Shown here in pieces: positions 41,448-51,317 of a DNA stretch of 64,000 bases. This stretch comes from Actinoplanes ianthinogenes (GTDB lineage Bacteria > Actinomycetota > Actinomycetes > Mycobacteriales > Micromonosporaceae): positions 558,001 to 622,000 of the forward strand of contig NZ_AP023356.1 of assembly GCF_018324205.1 (NCBI RefSeq). Reading direction: 5' to 3'. Each line of letters begins with the position of its first letter. Position 1 is the stretch's first letter. The translations under genes and the position numbers were made by a program. Under the pieces are notes generated by a model that saw only the letters and a list, made by a program, of their open reading frames with translations, was not told where the DNA came from and searched no databases.

Positions 41448-42890
41448 ATGATCACGGCGGTTCCCGATATCGTGCGGCGGCGGTTGACGAGCCTGGACAC
41501 CCGGCTCGACCCGTATTCGTGGCTGGTCACCGGGGTGATCGTGACGATCGCCGCGATCCTGCGACTGAGCGGCATCACGTACCCCCAGAAGTTGATCTTT
41601 GACGAGATCTACTACCCGACCGACGCGTGGGACATGCTCCAGCACGGCGTCGAGTGGGACGAGAAGACCAACGGCCCGGGGTACGTCGTGCATCCGCCGC
41701 TGGGCAAATGGCTGATCGCGCTGGGCGAGAAGGCGGTCGGCAACTCCTCGCTGGGCTGGCGCCTGCCGGCCGCGATCGCCGGCACCCTGATGATCCTCAT
41801 CCTGATCCGGGTCGCCTACCGCCTGTTCCACTCGATCGTGCTGGCCGGCCTGGCCGGGCTGCTGATGACCCTCGACGGGTTCCAGCTGGTGCTGTCCCGG
41901 ACGTCGCTGCTGGACATCTTCCTCGGGCTGTTCGTGCTGGCCACGTTCGCGGCGATGGTCCTCGACCGCGATCACTACCGGCGGGGCCTGCTGCGCGCGC
42001 TGGAGACCGGGACCAACCGGGTGATCGTGCCGTGGTGGCTGTTCGTCGCGGGCGTCCTCTTCGGCCTGGCCTGTGCGGTCAAGTGGAGCGCCCTGTTCTT
42101 CCTGCCGGTGTTCGCCGTGCTGATCATCGTCTGGCGGGTGAAGGCTCGCCGCTCCGCCGGGGTCCGCGTCACGATCCTCGGCGACCTCGGCTGGGGCCTG
42201 ACCAGTTTCGCCCTGGCCGCCGTCTTCTACCTGGCCACCTGGACCGGCTGGTTGGTCACCGGCACCGGCTTCTACCGCCATTGGCGGGCCGACAACGGGA
42301 TGAGCGAACCGCCGGTCCTGGGCGCGCTGCTCAACCTCTGGCACTACCACTCCGAGGCGTACCGCTTCCACAGCGGACTGACCAAGCCGCACCGCTACCA
42401 GTCCTGGCCGTGGCAGTGGCTGCTGCTGGGCCGGCCGGTCCCGTTCGACTTCGCCACCCCGGGCGGCTGCGGCGCCCCGAAGTGCGCCCAGGAGATCCTG
42501 CTGCTCGGCACCCCGATCCTCTGGTGGTCGTTCCTGCCGGCCCTGGGCGCCCTGGTCTGGCTCGGCATCGCGCACCGCGACTGGCGCGCCTACGCGATCT
42601 TCGCGAGTGCGATGGCCGGCCTGCTCCCGTGGTTCTACTACGCGGTTCGCGACGGCCGGACGATGTTCTCGTTCTACGTCCTGCCGGCGCTGCCGTTCCT
42701 GATCCTCGCCGTCGTCTACGTCCTCGGCGCCGTGATCGCCCGCTTCCGGTCCACCGGCATCGCCGTCGCCGCGGTCTACGTCGTCGCGGTGGCGCTCTGT
42801 TTCGCCTACTTCTACCCGATCTTCGTCGACGCCGTGATCCCCTACGACAGCTGGTGGGCCCGCATGTGGCTGGGCACCCGCTGGGTCTGA
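41448..42890 (+). CDS. pmt: Protein O-mannosyltransferase (polyprenol-phosphate-mannose type)
   Basis: A predicted 480-residue integral membrane glycosyltransferase of the PMT (GT39) family that transfers mannose from polyprenyl-phosphate-mannose to Ser/Thr of secreted proteins. The first extracytoplasmic loop carries the catalytic pair in FDEIYYPTDAW (D52, E53), then VHPPLGKWLIALG. About ten hydrophobic helices follow. Loop 4 has FHSGLTKPHRYQSWPWQWLL, the conserved PMT segment. It acts with the Sec pathway on lipoproteins and secreted enzymes. ATG 41448 follows TAGGAT by 6 bp (leaderless). Confidence 0.95.
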   Translation: MITAVPDIVRRRLTSLDTRLDPYSWLVTGVIVTIAAILRLSGITYPQKLIFDEIYYPTDAWDMLQHGVEWDEKTNGPGYVVHPPLGKWLIALGEKAVGNSSLGWRLPAAIAGTLMILILIRVAYRLFHSIVLAGLAGLLMTLDGFQLVLSRTSLLDIFLGLFVLATFAAMVLDRDHYRRGLLRALETGTNRVIVPWWLFVAGVLFGLACAVKWSALFFLPVFAVLIIVWRVKARRSAGVRVTILGDLGWGLTSFALAAVFYLATWTGWLVTGTGFYRHWRADNGMSEPPVLGALLNLWHYHSEAYRFHSGLTKPHRYQSWPWQWLLLGRPVPFDFATPGGCGAPKCAQEILLLGTPILWWSFLPALGALVWLGIAHRDWRAYAIFASAMAGLLPWFYYAVRDGRTMFSFYVLPALPFLILAVVYVLGAVIARFRSTGIAVAAVYVVAVALCFAYFYPIFVDAVIPYDSWWARMWLGTRWV

Positions 42891-42908
42891 TCCGGCGATC
42901 AAGACCGG

Positions 42909-42952
42909 TTTTCGGTACGACCCCGGCACGCGCGTTCCCGTGCGCGCCGGGG
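42909..42952 (+). terminator. TTTTCGGTACG motif and GC hairpin at a convergent junction
   Basis: Located 18 bp after the mannosyltransferase stop. TTTTCGGTACG (42909-42919) is followed by a stem of 14 bp with two mismatches (42921-42934 with 42939-42952) and a TTCC loop. Same architecture as the other convergent gaps; probably a terminator. Confidence 0.65.
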
Positions 42953-42988
42953 CCCTCCCGCGCTCGCGGCACGGGAGCCGGGCGGCAG

Positions 42989-44536
42989 TCAGCCGCCGAT
43001 CGGGGACGCCTGCGCGGTGGCGACGATCTGCGCCGCGTCCGGCGGCAGCAGGTAGCCGGCGGCCACCGCGGCGTCGGCCGCCGCTCGCACTGCCGCGACA
43101 TAGCGCGCGTGCGTGGGATACAGCGCGGTCAGGTCCGGCTCGGGGCTGACCGGCGCGACCGGGTCGGACGGGTCGCCGGCGTCATGGCGGTCCCACCCGT
43201 CAGCGTCGGCGTTCCACGGGTCGTGCGCTCCGTACAGTCCGCAGAACGGTCCGCCGCCGATCGCCCGCAGGCCGCTCAGCGTCCGGGTCGGCACTGTCAC
43301 GTCGGGCAGCCGCAGGCCACCACGGGCCAGCCCGGTCGTCGCGTCCCGGATCACCACGCCGCCGAGGACGGTGACCGGCGAGGCCGCCGGGGGCGCCTGG
43401 CCACCCTGCGCCCAGGTGGTCAGGTGCGCCAGCGCGGCGGCGACGCCGTAGTGCCCCGGCCCGTCGTTGGGCGGGGCCGAGCCGGCCGGGCAGTCGGGCG
43501 CCGGCGTCTGGCTGCCCAGCGACCGGCGCAGCGTCGGATCGCCCAGGTCGAGCGCCCACTGGTCGCCGTGGGCGGTGCCGGCCAGTTCCCAGGTGTGCAC
43601 GGTCGCGGTGTCCGGCTGGCGGGCCGGCGCGTGGCCGACCACGTCGGTTTCGGTGAGCACGACGAACGTGGGCTGCTGGAGGTCGGTACGGATCCGGACG
43701 GCCGGCGGCATGCCCAGCCCCCGCGCGTCGATCGGGGCGGCCAGGGCGCTGTTGCTGTGGATGAGGAAACCGTCGTACACCTGGGCGACCGGGTGCACCG
43801 CGTTGACGTACGTCGTCATGCGCAGCGCCGACTGCGACTCCCCGTCGGCAAGGACCGTGCGTATGTCGAGGCCGGCCAGTGGGTTCGGCCCGTCGGGCGT
43901 ACGAAGGGCCTGCCCCGCCTGGGAGAAGATGTCGTACGAGAACTGGTCGCCGGGGTGGCTCAGTGTCGCGTACCGAGCCGGGTCCCACTGACGCAGCCCG
44001 GGCAGGTCGCCGATCCCGCCGTCCACGCCGACCTTCTGCGCGGACACGCCGACCCAGGCGTACCCGGCGCGCAGCAGCTCGTCGTGGGCGAACCAGTAGT
44101 CCGGCGAGAGGTCCACCTGGCCGCTGACGTTGAGCCACTCCACCACCACGGTGCCGTTGAACCGGGCCGGATCGGCGGGTCGGCGCACCAGCATCCTGGT
44201 CCTGTACGCGGCCCGCCCGGCCACCGCGACCGGCCAGCGCCCGCTCGGGCCGAGGACACCGAGCCCGACGTACGAGGACGCGACGCCGGAGAGGAAGTAC
44301 TCGGACTCGGTGTACCCGGCCGCGGCCAGGTTCTCCGCTTCGGCCAGGAACGGGAAGCCGTGCGTGCCGGCCGGCGGGACGGTGATCGCCGGGCTGGGGA
44401 CCAGGGCGGGCGCGGCCGCCGCTACGGCGGCGCCGGGCACCGGGCCGGTGCTCAGCGCGACGGCCGCGACGGCCATCGCGGCGATCAGCTGAAGCCGGCG
44501 GCGGGGCCGGTGCGGGACGGACGACGGGGTGGTCAT
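42989..44536 (-). CDS. Secreted alpha/beta-hydrolase-domain protein (Abhydrolase_10-like)
   Basis: A predicted 515-residue exported protein. The signal peptide is LQLIAAMAVAAVALSTGPVP with cleavage near AAAA. The mature protein belongs to a large alpha/beta-hydrolase-domain family: TVVVEWLNVSGQVDLSPDYW, then the nucleophile elbow TVLADGESQSALRM (GESQS), and a later WELAGTAHGDQW with a candidate catalytic His. Activity on esters outside the cell is inferred; the substrate is unknown. GAGGAGG precedes ATG 44536. It is divergent from the DHA2 exporter gene, 184 bp away, so co-regulation is possible. Confidence 0.85.
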   Translation of the reverse strand: MTTPSSVPHRPRRRLQLIAAMAVAAVALSTGPVPGAAVAAAAPALVPSPAITVPPAGTHGFPFLAEAENLAAAGYTESEYFLSGVASSYVGLGVLGPSGRWPVAVAGRAAYRTRMLVRRPADPARFNGTVVVEWLNVSGQVDLSPDYWFAHDELLRAGYAWVGVSAQKVGVDGGIGDLPGLRQWDPARYATLSHPGDQFSYDIFSQAGQALRTPDGPNPLAGLDIRTVLADGESQSALRMTTYVNAVHPVAQVYDGFLIHSNSALAAPIDARGLGMPPAVRIRTDLQQPTFVVLTETDVVGHAPARQPDTATVHTWELAGTAHGDQWALDLGDPTLRRSLGSQTPAPDCPAGSAPPNDGPGHYGVAAALAHLTTWAQGGQAPPAASPVTVLGGVVIRDATTGLARGGLRLPDVTVPTRTLSGLRAIGGGPFCGLYGAHDPWNADADGWDRHDAGDPSDPVAPVSPEPDLTALYPTHARYVAAVRAAADAAVAAGYLLPPDAAQIVATAQASPIGG

Positions 44537-44720
44537 CGCTACCTCCTCGGTCGGGGACGTCCGCCGGGCCCGGGCCGGGTCGACCGTCCGCGAGGACAGC
44601 CGGGTGGCGGATTCCGCCAGTCTCGCCACGCCCCTCCCGCGCCGCATCGGCGAAATCACCGCTGTCGATGGAATCCCTGAAGAGGTGTGGTGGTACCGAT
44701 GCGGGATTAGGGTGACGACG

Positions 44721-46175
44721 ATGGGCGACGACAGAATCGGCCTGCGCGGCGACCGGGGCGCGGTCCTGGGCGCGATGATGCTCGCCACCGGGCTGATCGC
44801 GATCGATGCGACGATCATCGCGACCGCTGTGCCGTCGGTGGTGCGCGACATCGGCGGCTTCCACCAGTTCCCCTGGCTCTTCTCGATCTACCTGCTCGCC
44901 CAGGCGGTGTCGGTGCCGGTCTACGGCAAGCTCAACGACATGTTCGGGCGCAAGCCGATCATCCTGTCCGGCATCGCGCTGTTCCTGCTCGGCTCGATCT
45001 TCTGCGGCGCCGCGGCGAACATCTGGCTGCTCATCGCCTTCCGCGCGGTGCAGGGCCTGGGCGCCGGGGCGATCCAGCCGACCACCATCACGATCATCGG
45101 TGACCTGTACTCGGTGGCCGAACGCGCCAAGGTGCAGGGCTACGTCGCCAGCGTCTGGGGCGTCTCGTCGGTCGTCGGACCCACCCTGGGCGGCGTGTTC
45201 AGCGAGTACGTCAGCTGGCGCTGGATCTTCTTCGTCAACGTCCCGCTCTGCCTGCTGGCGGCCTGGATGATCCTGCGCAAGTTCCACGAGGATCGGGACC
45301 GTGCCCGGCCGGTCGTCGACTACCGGGGCGCGGCGCTGCTGACCGTCGGGCTGACGCTGCTCATCCTCGGTGTCCTCGAGGGCGGCCAGGCCTGGGGCTG
45401 GACCTCGCCGGCCGGCGTCGCGATCCTCGGGCTCGGCGCGCTGCTGCTGATCGCATTCGGGTTCGTGGAGCGCACCGCGGCCGAGCCGGTTCTCCCCCTC
45501 TGGATCTTCCGCCGCCGCCTCCTGGTGATCAGCGGGCAGCTGTCCCTCGGTATCGGCGCCGTCCTGATGGCGCTCAGCTCCTACGTGCCGACCTACGCGC
45601 AGGAGGTGCTCGGCGCCGGGCCGCTGGTGGCCGGTCTGGCGCTGGCCGCGTTCACCCTGGGCTGGCCGGTCGCGGCGAGCCAGTCCGGCCGGGTTTACCT
45701 GCGGTTCGGCTTCCGGGTGTGCGCGCTGACCGGCGCCACGCTGGTGCTCGCCGGGTCGGCTCTGCTGCTCCTGCTCGGCCGGCACTCCAGCCTGGTCGAG
45801 GTGGCCGGCATCTGCATGATCATCGGGTTGGGCATGGGTCTCACCGCGTCGCCGACGCTGATCGCCGCGCAGTCCAGCGTCGGCTGGGCGGAGCGGGGCG
45901 TGGTCACCGCGAACAACATCTTCCTGCGGTCGGTGGGCAGCGCCCTGGGCGTGGCCGTGTTCGGCGCGGTCGCCAACGCGGTGCTGGGTTCCGGGGCGGT
46001 CACCGCGGCGGGCCTCACCACGGCCGTCCACCGGATCTTCATCGGTGTGGTCGTCGTGGCAGCGCTGATGGTGGTGCTGGCCGCGCTGCTGCCCGCCGAC
46101 ACCCCTCAGCAGCCGGCCGCGTCAGCCGAGGACGCCCGCGCGGCCCCGCCGAGCACCCGGCCGCGGGGGCGGTGA
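44721..46175 (+). CDS. DHA2-type (14-helix) MFS multidrug exporter
   Basis: A predicted 484-residue transporter of the EmrB/QacA-like DHA2 family. The N-terminus has LATGLIAIDATIIATAVPSV (motif D1: D-x-T-I-x-x-A-x-P). Loop 2-3 is GKLNDMFGRKP. RAVQGLGAGAIQPTT is motif B, and SVWGVSSVVGPTLGGVFSEY is the proton-antiporter motif C. Around 14 hydrophobic segments. ATG 44721 lies 8 bp after AGGGT; an in-frame GTG at 44712 is possible. The substrate is unknown. Convergent with the beta-helix lipoprotein gene; the gap holds a TTTTCGTACG-type motif. Confidence 0.93.
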   Translation: MGDDRIGLRGDRGAVLGAMMLATGLIAIDATIIATAVPSVVRDIGGFHQFPWLFSIYLLAQAVSVPVYGKLNDMFGRKPIILSGIALFLLGSIFCGAAANIWLLIAFRAVQGLGAGAIQPTTITIIGDLYSVAERAKVQGYVASVWGVSSVVGPTLGGVFSEYVSWRWIFFVNVPLCLLAAWMILRKFHEDRDRARPVVDYRGAALLTVGLTLLILGVLEGGQAWGWTSPAGVAILGLGALLLIAFGFVERTAAEPVLPLWIFRRRLLVISGQLSLGIGAVLMALSSYVPTYAQEVLGAGPLVAGLALAAFTLGWPVAASQSGRVYLRFGFRVCALTGATLVLAGSALLLLLGRHSSLVEVAGICMIIGLGMGLTASPTLIAAQSSVGWAERGVVTANNIFLRSVGSALGVAVFGAVANAVLGSGAVTAAGLTTAVHRIFIGVVVVAALMVVLAALLPADTPQQPAASAEDARAAPPSTRPRGR

Positions 46176-46297
46176 GTCCGAGGTGCGGCCGGCCGCTACC
46201 CGGACCGGCCTCCGGCCGGGAGCCGCTCGGCGGCCCCGGGCCGGGACTGCCGCGCGCGGGCGGGGCTCGGCGGGACGGAGGCGTACGAAAAATGGGG
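46176..46297. other. Convergent gap with TTTTTCGTACG motif and inverted GC repeats
   Basis: In the orientation of the right-hand gene, ATTTTTCGTACG (46282-46293 complement) lies 5 bp after its stop codon. It is followed by runs of imperfect CCGG-rich inverted repeats (about 46185-46265). No gene is seen. The layout matches the gaps at 204-535 and 42891-42988. Confidence 0.55.
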
Positions 46298-47509
46298 TCA
46301 AGAGAGTTTTGAGTTGGTGATCCGCGGGTTGCCGGAGCCGAGGTAGAAGATGCCCGGGAGGCCGTCGGTCTCGAAGCCGGCGCTCGGGTTCCGGCGCAGC
46401 CGGGAGTTGCGGATGATCAGGGTGCCGGTGCGGTCGTTGCTGACGAAAAAGATCGCGCCGCCGCCCTCGACCGCCTTGTTGTTCTCGATCACGGTGCCGT
46501 CGAGGGTCAGGGTGAACCTGTCGCCGTCGAGGTAGATCGCGCCGCCGCTGCCGCCGCCCGGGGTGCCGGAGCGGGCCGGGTTCGCCCCCTTGCCGACCGC
46601 GTTGTTGCCGGAGAAGTAGCTGTTCAGCACGGTCCAGGAGACCCCGATGCTGGACAGCGCCGACCCGTTGGAACAGCTCCCGCCGGTGAACGTGCTGCCG
46701 ACGACGTAGACCGGGGAGTCACTGCCCTGTTCGAGCACCCGGATCGCCGCGCCGCCCAGGTCCGGGCCGGTCCGGTCGCAGCGGTTGCCGGTGAACCGCG
46801 AGTTGATCACCTTGAGGTGGCCACCGCGGACGAAGATGGCGCCGCCGCCGCCCTGGGTGCCGTCGCTCGTGTCGCCGGTGCTGTTGCCGCGCGTGAAGGC
46901 CATGTTCTGCACGGTGAGGCGGGGCGTCTCCTGGTCGTAGCAGTGCGAGGTGGTCCAGCCCTGCTTCTCGTCGCACGCGTTCATGTAGAGGATGCGGCGC
47001 TTGCCGTCGCCGCTGAGGGTGACCTTGTTGCCGCCGTCAAGGACGATCTTCGTCTTCGCGTTGAAGACCTTCGCGGTGGCGGTCATCGTGATGGTGACCG
47101 GGGCCGGCCCGCAGTCGAACGTGATGATGCCGCCGGCCGCGACCGCCTTGACCACGGCGGCCGAGGTGCAGCTCGCCGGGGTGCCCTTGCCGACCGTGCG
47201 GTCCGGCTTGCTGGTGTCGACGGGTTTCGCGGCGGACGGAATGCTCGCCTTCCCCGCCGGATTGCCGGGTTGGGGCAGGGTGGTCTCCTTGACCGGCTTC
47301 GGCGACGCGGAGGGCGGCGGGGAGGCTGACGGGGAGACCGGTGTGCTGGGGGCGACCGACACCGGCACGCCGGTGGAGGGGTCGGCGATCCCCGGGGCCT
47401 GGGTGGCGGCCGCGAGATCGGCGGGTGGGTCGTCCTTTCCACAGGCGCCCAGGGCCGTCACGGTGAGCAGGCTCAGCGCCCCGGCAATCAATCCACGTCG
47501 CATTCGCAC
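46298..47509 (-). CDS. Lipoprotein with right-handed beta-helix (pectate-lyase-like) domain
   Basis: A predicted 403-residue lipoprotein. The signal ends in LTVTALGAC (lipobox). A Ser/Pro/Lys linker spans about 25-95, and the rest is a beta-helix with stacked turns: ITMTATAKVFNAKTKIVLDG, NMAFTRGNSTGD, GGGGAIFVRGGHLKVINSRF, GGAIYLDGDRFTLTLDGTVI and GGGAIFFVSNDRTGTLIIRN. Repeats with GGAI…N-RF are typical of polysaccharide-binding or lyase folds, and catalytic residues are not obvious. Two Cys pairs are present. GTG 47509 lies 6 bp after TAGCAT. Possible role: binding or degrading extracellular polysaccharide (inference). Confidence 0.85.
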   Translation of the reverse strand: MRMRRGLIAGALSLLTVTALGACGKDDPPADLAAATQAPGIADPSTGVPVSVAPSTPVSPSASPPPSASPKPVKETTLPQPGNPAGKASIPSAAKPVDTSKPDRTVGKGTPASCTSAAVVKAVAAGGIITFDCGPAPVTITMTATAKVFNAKTKIVLDGGNKVTLSGDGKRRILYMNACDEKQGWTTSHCYDQETPRLTVQNMAFTRGNSTGDTSDGTQGGGGAIFVRGGHLKVINSRFTGNRCDRTGPDLGGAAIRVLEQGSDSPVYVVGSTFTGGSCSNGSALSSIGVSWTVLNSYFSGNNAVGKGANPARSGTPGGGSGGAIYLDGDRFTLTLDGTVIENNKAVEGGGAIFFVSNDRTGTLIIRNSRLRRNPSAGFETDGLPGIFYLGSGNPRITNSKLS

Positions 47510-47535
47510 GGCGCGATGCTAGCCGTTCTTGCTGA

Positions 47536-48486
47536 TCAAGGGCGCACCACGCCCGACGAGGCGCGCACCACCAGGCTGGCCGGCAGCACGACGGGCGCAC
47601 CGGTGCGGCCGAGTAACAGGTCGAGCGCGACCGATCCTGATCGGTCCTTCGGAACGGCGACGCTGGTCAGCGGCGGATGGCTCATCACTGCCAGGCTCAC
47701 GTCGTCGAAACCGACCACGCTGACCCGGTCCGGCACCGCCACGCCGCGGGCCGCGAGCCGGTGCAGCAGCCCGAGCGCGACGAGGTCGTTGTAGGCCAGG
47801 ACCGCGGTGGCCGGGCCGGCCAGCACCAGGTCCCCGGCGACCAGACCGCCCTCGAAGGTCGGCGCGACCGCGTCGAGGATCAGCACCTCCGGGACCTCGG
47901 TCAGCACGGTGAGCCGCTGCCGCGCGGCCCACGAATCCTCCGGCCCCCCGACGTACGCGATCCGGGTGTGTCCCAGAGCGATCAGATGCCGGACCGCCTG
48001 CCTGATCCCGCCGGCGATGTCCGCGACCACCGACGGCAGTCCGGGCACCCGCCGGTGCAGCAGCACCGTCCGCTCCGGATCGGCCGCGGTCAGCAGATCG
48101 GCGTCGGCCGATCGGGGCGAGCAGAGCAGCACCCCGTCGGTGTTGCGCCCGAGCGTGGCGAGCGCCTCCAGCTCGGCGACCGGATCCTCGTCGGTGTCCG
48201 TGATGAACACCCCGTGGTCGACCGCGCGGGCCCGGGCCGTCACCCCTTTCGCCACGTCCGCGAAGAACGGGTTGCGCAGGTCAGGAACGATCAACCCCAG
48301 GTTTCCGGTACGCCCGGTGATCAGTCCCCGGGCAGCACGGTTGGGCTGGTACCCGAGCCGCGCGGCGATCGCGCGCACCGCCTCCCGGGTGCTCGGACTG
48401 ACCGTGCCGCCGGTCAGCGCCCGGGACACCGTCGCCACCGACACGCCGGCCTCGCGCGCGACGTCCTGTACCGTGGTCCGCCCCAC
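47536..48486 (-). CDS. LacI-family transcriptional regulator
   Basis: A predicted 316-residue regulator. The HTH is TTVQDVAREAGVSVATVSRA (about 4-23), the hinge follows NRAARGLITG, and the sugar-binding-protein-like domain runs from LGLIVPDLRNPFFADVAKGV to VSVVGFDDVSLAVMSHPPLT. The length and full domain set are normal. GGAGAGG lies before GTG 48486. Neighbours are the beta-helix lipoprotein gene downstream (same strand, 26 bp) and a receiver gene divergent, so control of the lipoprotein is plausible. A TTTCCGGTACG word lies inside (48302-48312, antisense). Confidence 0.95.
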   Translation of the reverse strand: MGRTTVQDVAREAGVSVATVSRALTGGTVSPSTREAVRAIAARLGYQPNRAARGLITGRTGNLGLIVPDLRNPFFADVAKGVTARARAVDHGVFITDTDEDPVAELEALATLGRNTDGVLLCSPRSADADLLTAADPERTVLLHRRVPGLPSVVADIAGGIRQAVRHLIALGHTRIAYVGGPEDSWAARQRLTVLTEVPEVLILDAVAPTFEGGLVAGDLVLAGPATAVLAYNDLVALGLLHRLAARGVAVPDRVSVVGFDDVSLAVMSHPPLTSVAVPKDRSGSVALDLLLGRTGAPVVLPASLVVRASSGVVRP

Positions 48487-48552
48487 GTGATCACCTCTCC
48501 GGCCCCGACCAGCGTGAGCATAACGAGAAGTTGATCCCCTAGTATTTGCCGC

Positions 48553-48981
48553 ATGGCAAACAAAGCGCTGGATGTCTTGATCGTCGACGACGATGACGCC
48601 GACACCCTGATGATCGAGGAGGCGCTGCTCACCGCCGAGCCGCAGCCGGCCGTTCACCGGGTGGCCGACGGCAGCGAGGCGATGGACTACCTGCGCCGCC
48701 AGGGGCAGTACGAGGACGCCGCCCGGCCCGATCTGATCCTGCTGGACCTGAACATGCCCCGGATGAACGGGCACGAGGTGCTGGCCCAGGTGAAGAGCGA
48801 CGACGCGCTGAAGAGCATCCCGATCGTGGTGCTGACCACCTCGACCGCGCTGCCCGACATCACCGCGAGCTACACCCGGCACGCCAACGCCTTCGTGACG
48901 AAACCGATGGATCTGGAGGGCTTCGAGGAGGCCGTCCAGAAGATCAAACGGTTCTACAGCGAGGTCGCCATCCTGCCGTAG
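48553..48981 (+). CDS. Single-domain response regulator (Rcp1/CheY-like)
   Basis: A predicted 142-residue receiver without an output domain. Acidic cluster D12-D15 (VDDDDADT), phospho-acceptor D65 (LLDLNMPRMNG), Thr in VVLTTST, and Lys in FVTKPMDL. This sub-group, with a Tyr/Phe-rich C-terminus, often pairs with phytochrome-type or hybrid kinases encoded elsewhere; no kinase gene is adjacent. ATG 48553 lies 7 bp after TAGTAT (48540-48545), so leaderless. The stop is followed by the iron box for FprA. Confidence 0.93.
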   Translation: MANKALDVLIVDDDDADTLMIEEALLTAEPQPAVHRVADGSEAMDYLRRQGQYEDAARPDLILLDLNMPRMNGHEVLAQVKSDDALKSIPIVVLTTSTALPDITASYTRHANAFVTKPMDLEGFEEAVQKIKRFYSEVAILP

Positions 48982-49009
48982 GGCGTGAAACAGGTCACTC
49001 ACCGTAAAG

Positions 49010-49025
49010 GTAAGGCGAGCCTTAC
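49010..49025. promoter_or_regulatory. IdeR/DmdR-type iron box
   Basis: GTAAGGCGAGCCTTAC is a near-perfect 16-bp palindrome matching the core of the actinobacterial DtxR-family iron box (consensus TTAGGTTAGGCTAACCTAA) at the AGG…CCT positions. It lies 170 bp before fprA. Confidence 0.65.
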
Positions 49026-49092
49026 AAGCCCACCACCTGCGGAAACATCTGCCGCGCACCGACCCTGCGCGAAACGGGCCGTGAGACGAAAC

Positions 49093-49123
49093 TTGATCTG
49101 AACCTAGGTTGAAGTTTTACAGT
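49093..49123 (+). promoter_or_regulatory. Long-spacer promoter with AACCTAGGTT dyad before fprA
   Basis: TTGATC (49093-49098) and TACAGT (49118-49123) are 19 bp apart, and the perfect palindrome AACCTAGGTT (49101-49110) lies in the spacer. A 19-bp spacer with a central dyad is characteristic of MerR/SoxR-type promoters. The assignment is tentative. The transcript leader would be about 65 nt. Confidence 0.45.
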
Positions 49124-49194
49124 TCCCCTTCACCCGCTGGCCGATCTTGGTTGGGCGGCTGTTGCACGCGACGAGTGAGTGAGGGAACGCGACC

Positions 49195-50541
<1,347 letters not shown>

Positions 50542-50547
50542 TCTGAT

Positions 50548-50576
50548 GGGGGCCTCTCACCGGAGGCCCCCCTTTT
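50548..50576. terminator. Rho-independent terminator with U-tract
   Basis: GGGGGCCTC (50548-50556) pairs with GAGGCCCCC (50563-50571), loop TCACCG, followed by CCTTTTT. It lies 6 bp after the fprA stop, before the convergent lysozyme gene. The only classic U-tract terminator in the window. Confidence 0.92.
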
Positions 50577-50578
50577 TC

Positions 50579-51307
50579 CTACTCGATCTCGATGATCTGG
50601 CCGCAGACCTTGGCGCGGAAGTCGGCCAGAGTTTCGAAGAGCACCACGCTGATGTCGACCGCGCCGAACCCGTCGAACCGCGTCGGATAGCCCGCGAGGA
50701 ACCCGGTGCCGTCGCCGCAGTACTGCCACATCGCCACCGAGTCGAGGTCCCACCCGGCCCGCTCGTAGATGTTCTTCGGCAGCAGCGCGGTGTACCGCGG
50801 CACCCAGAGCCAGTCGCAGCCCATCCGGTCGGTGATGCCCTTGTCGCGCATCGCCCCGTTGCCGTACAGCATGGTCTGCTGGTTCGCCTGCGACCGGATC
50901 CGCTCGGCGAACGCGGTGGTGCACTCGACGATCTGCTCGGCGGTCGCGGTCTGGTTGCTGTTGCTCTCGCCGCCGAGCTCGACGTCGACGATCGGAATGA
51001 TGTCGCCGACGTCGAACCCGCCGGCCTTCTCGATGGTCCGGAGATAGAAGTCCGCCTGCGCCGCCCCGTCCTGGTTGAACTTCAAGAAGTGGTAGGCGCC
51101 GCGCAGCCAGGTGTCGCCGTAGCGGTCCGGGACCAGGTCGTGCACCGCCCGCCAGTTCTCGTCGAACCAGGACGTGCTGAACGTGGTGCCCTCGGTCGCC
51201 TTCAGGATCGCGCCCACCACGTTCGGCGCGTCGACCAGCGCTTCCCAGTTGGGTTTGCCGCCGAGGTCACCGGAGTAGACGTCGACGAGCAGATTGCGTT
51301 CCGACAT
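50579..51307 (-). CDS. GH25-family (lysozyme-type) glycosyl hydrolase
   Basis: A predicted 242-residue GH25 muramidase-like protein. The N-terminal Asp is in LLVDVYSGD (D9). The catalytic DxE is IIPIVDVELGGE (D108, E110). A later strand has ADFYLR and MLYGNG, and the barrel ends with WLWVPRYTALLPK and MWQYCGDGTG. No signal peptide is present, unusual for a secreted muramidase, so it may be released by another route or act on internal or phage-like targets. ATG 51307 lies 7 bp after TAGCCT. Confidence 0.88.
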   Translation of the reverse strand: MSERNLLVDVYSGDLGGKPNWEALVDAPNVVGAILKATEGTTFSTSWFDENWRAVHDLVPDRYGDTWLRGAYHFLKFNQDGAAQADFYLRTIEKAGGFDVGDIIPIVDVELGGESNSNQTATAEQIVECTTAFAERIRSQANQQTMLYGNGAMRDKGITDRMGCDWLWVPRYTALLPKNIYERAGWDLDSVAMWQYCGDGTGFLAGYPTRFDGFGAVDISVVLFETLADFRAKVCGQIIEIE

Positions 51308-51317
51308 GCCCGTCAGG

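Noticed and set aside
42909..42952. Phage or plasmid attachment site
   Set aside because: No integrase, tRNA or matching second copy with flanking foreign genes; a convergent terminator explains the hairpin.
43200..46031. A 943-residue minus-strand frame across the hydrolase and DHA2 exporter genes
   Set aside because: It is out of frame with both clear genes and lacks any recognisable motif; GC-rich DNA produces such frames by scarcity of stops.
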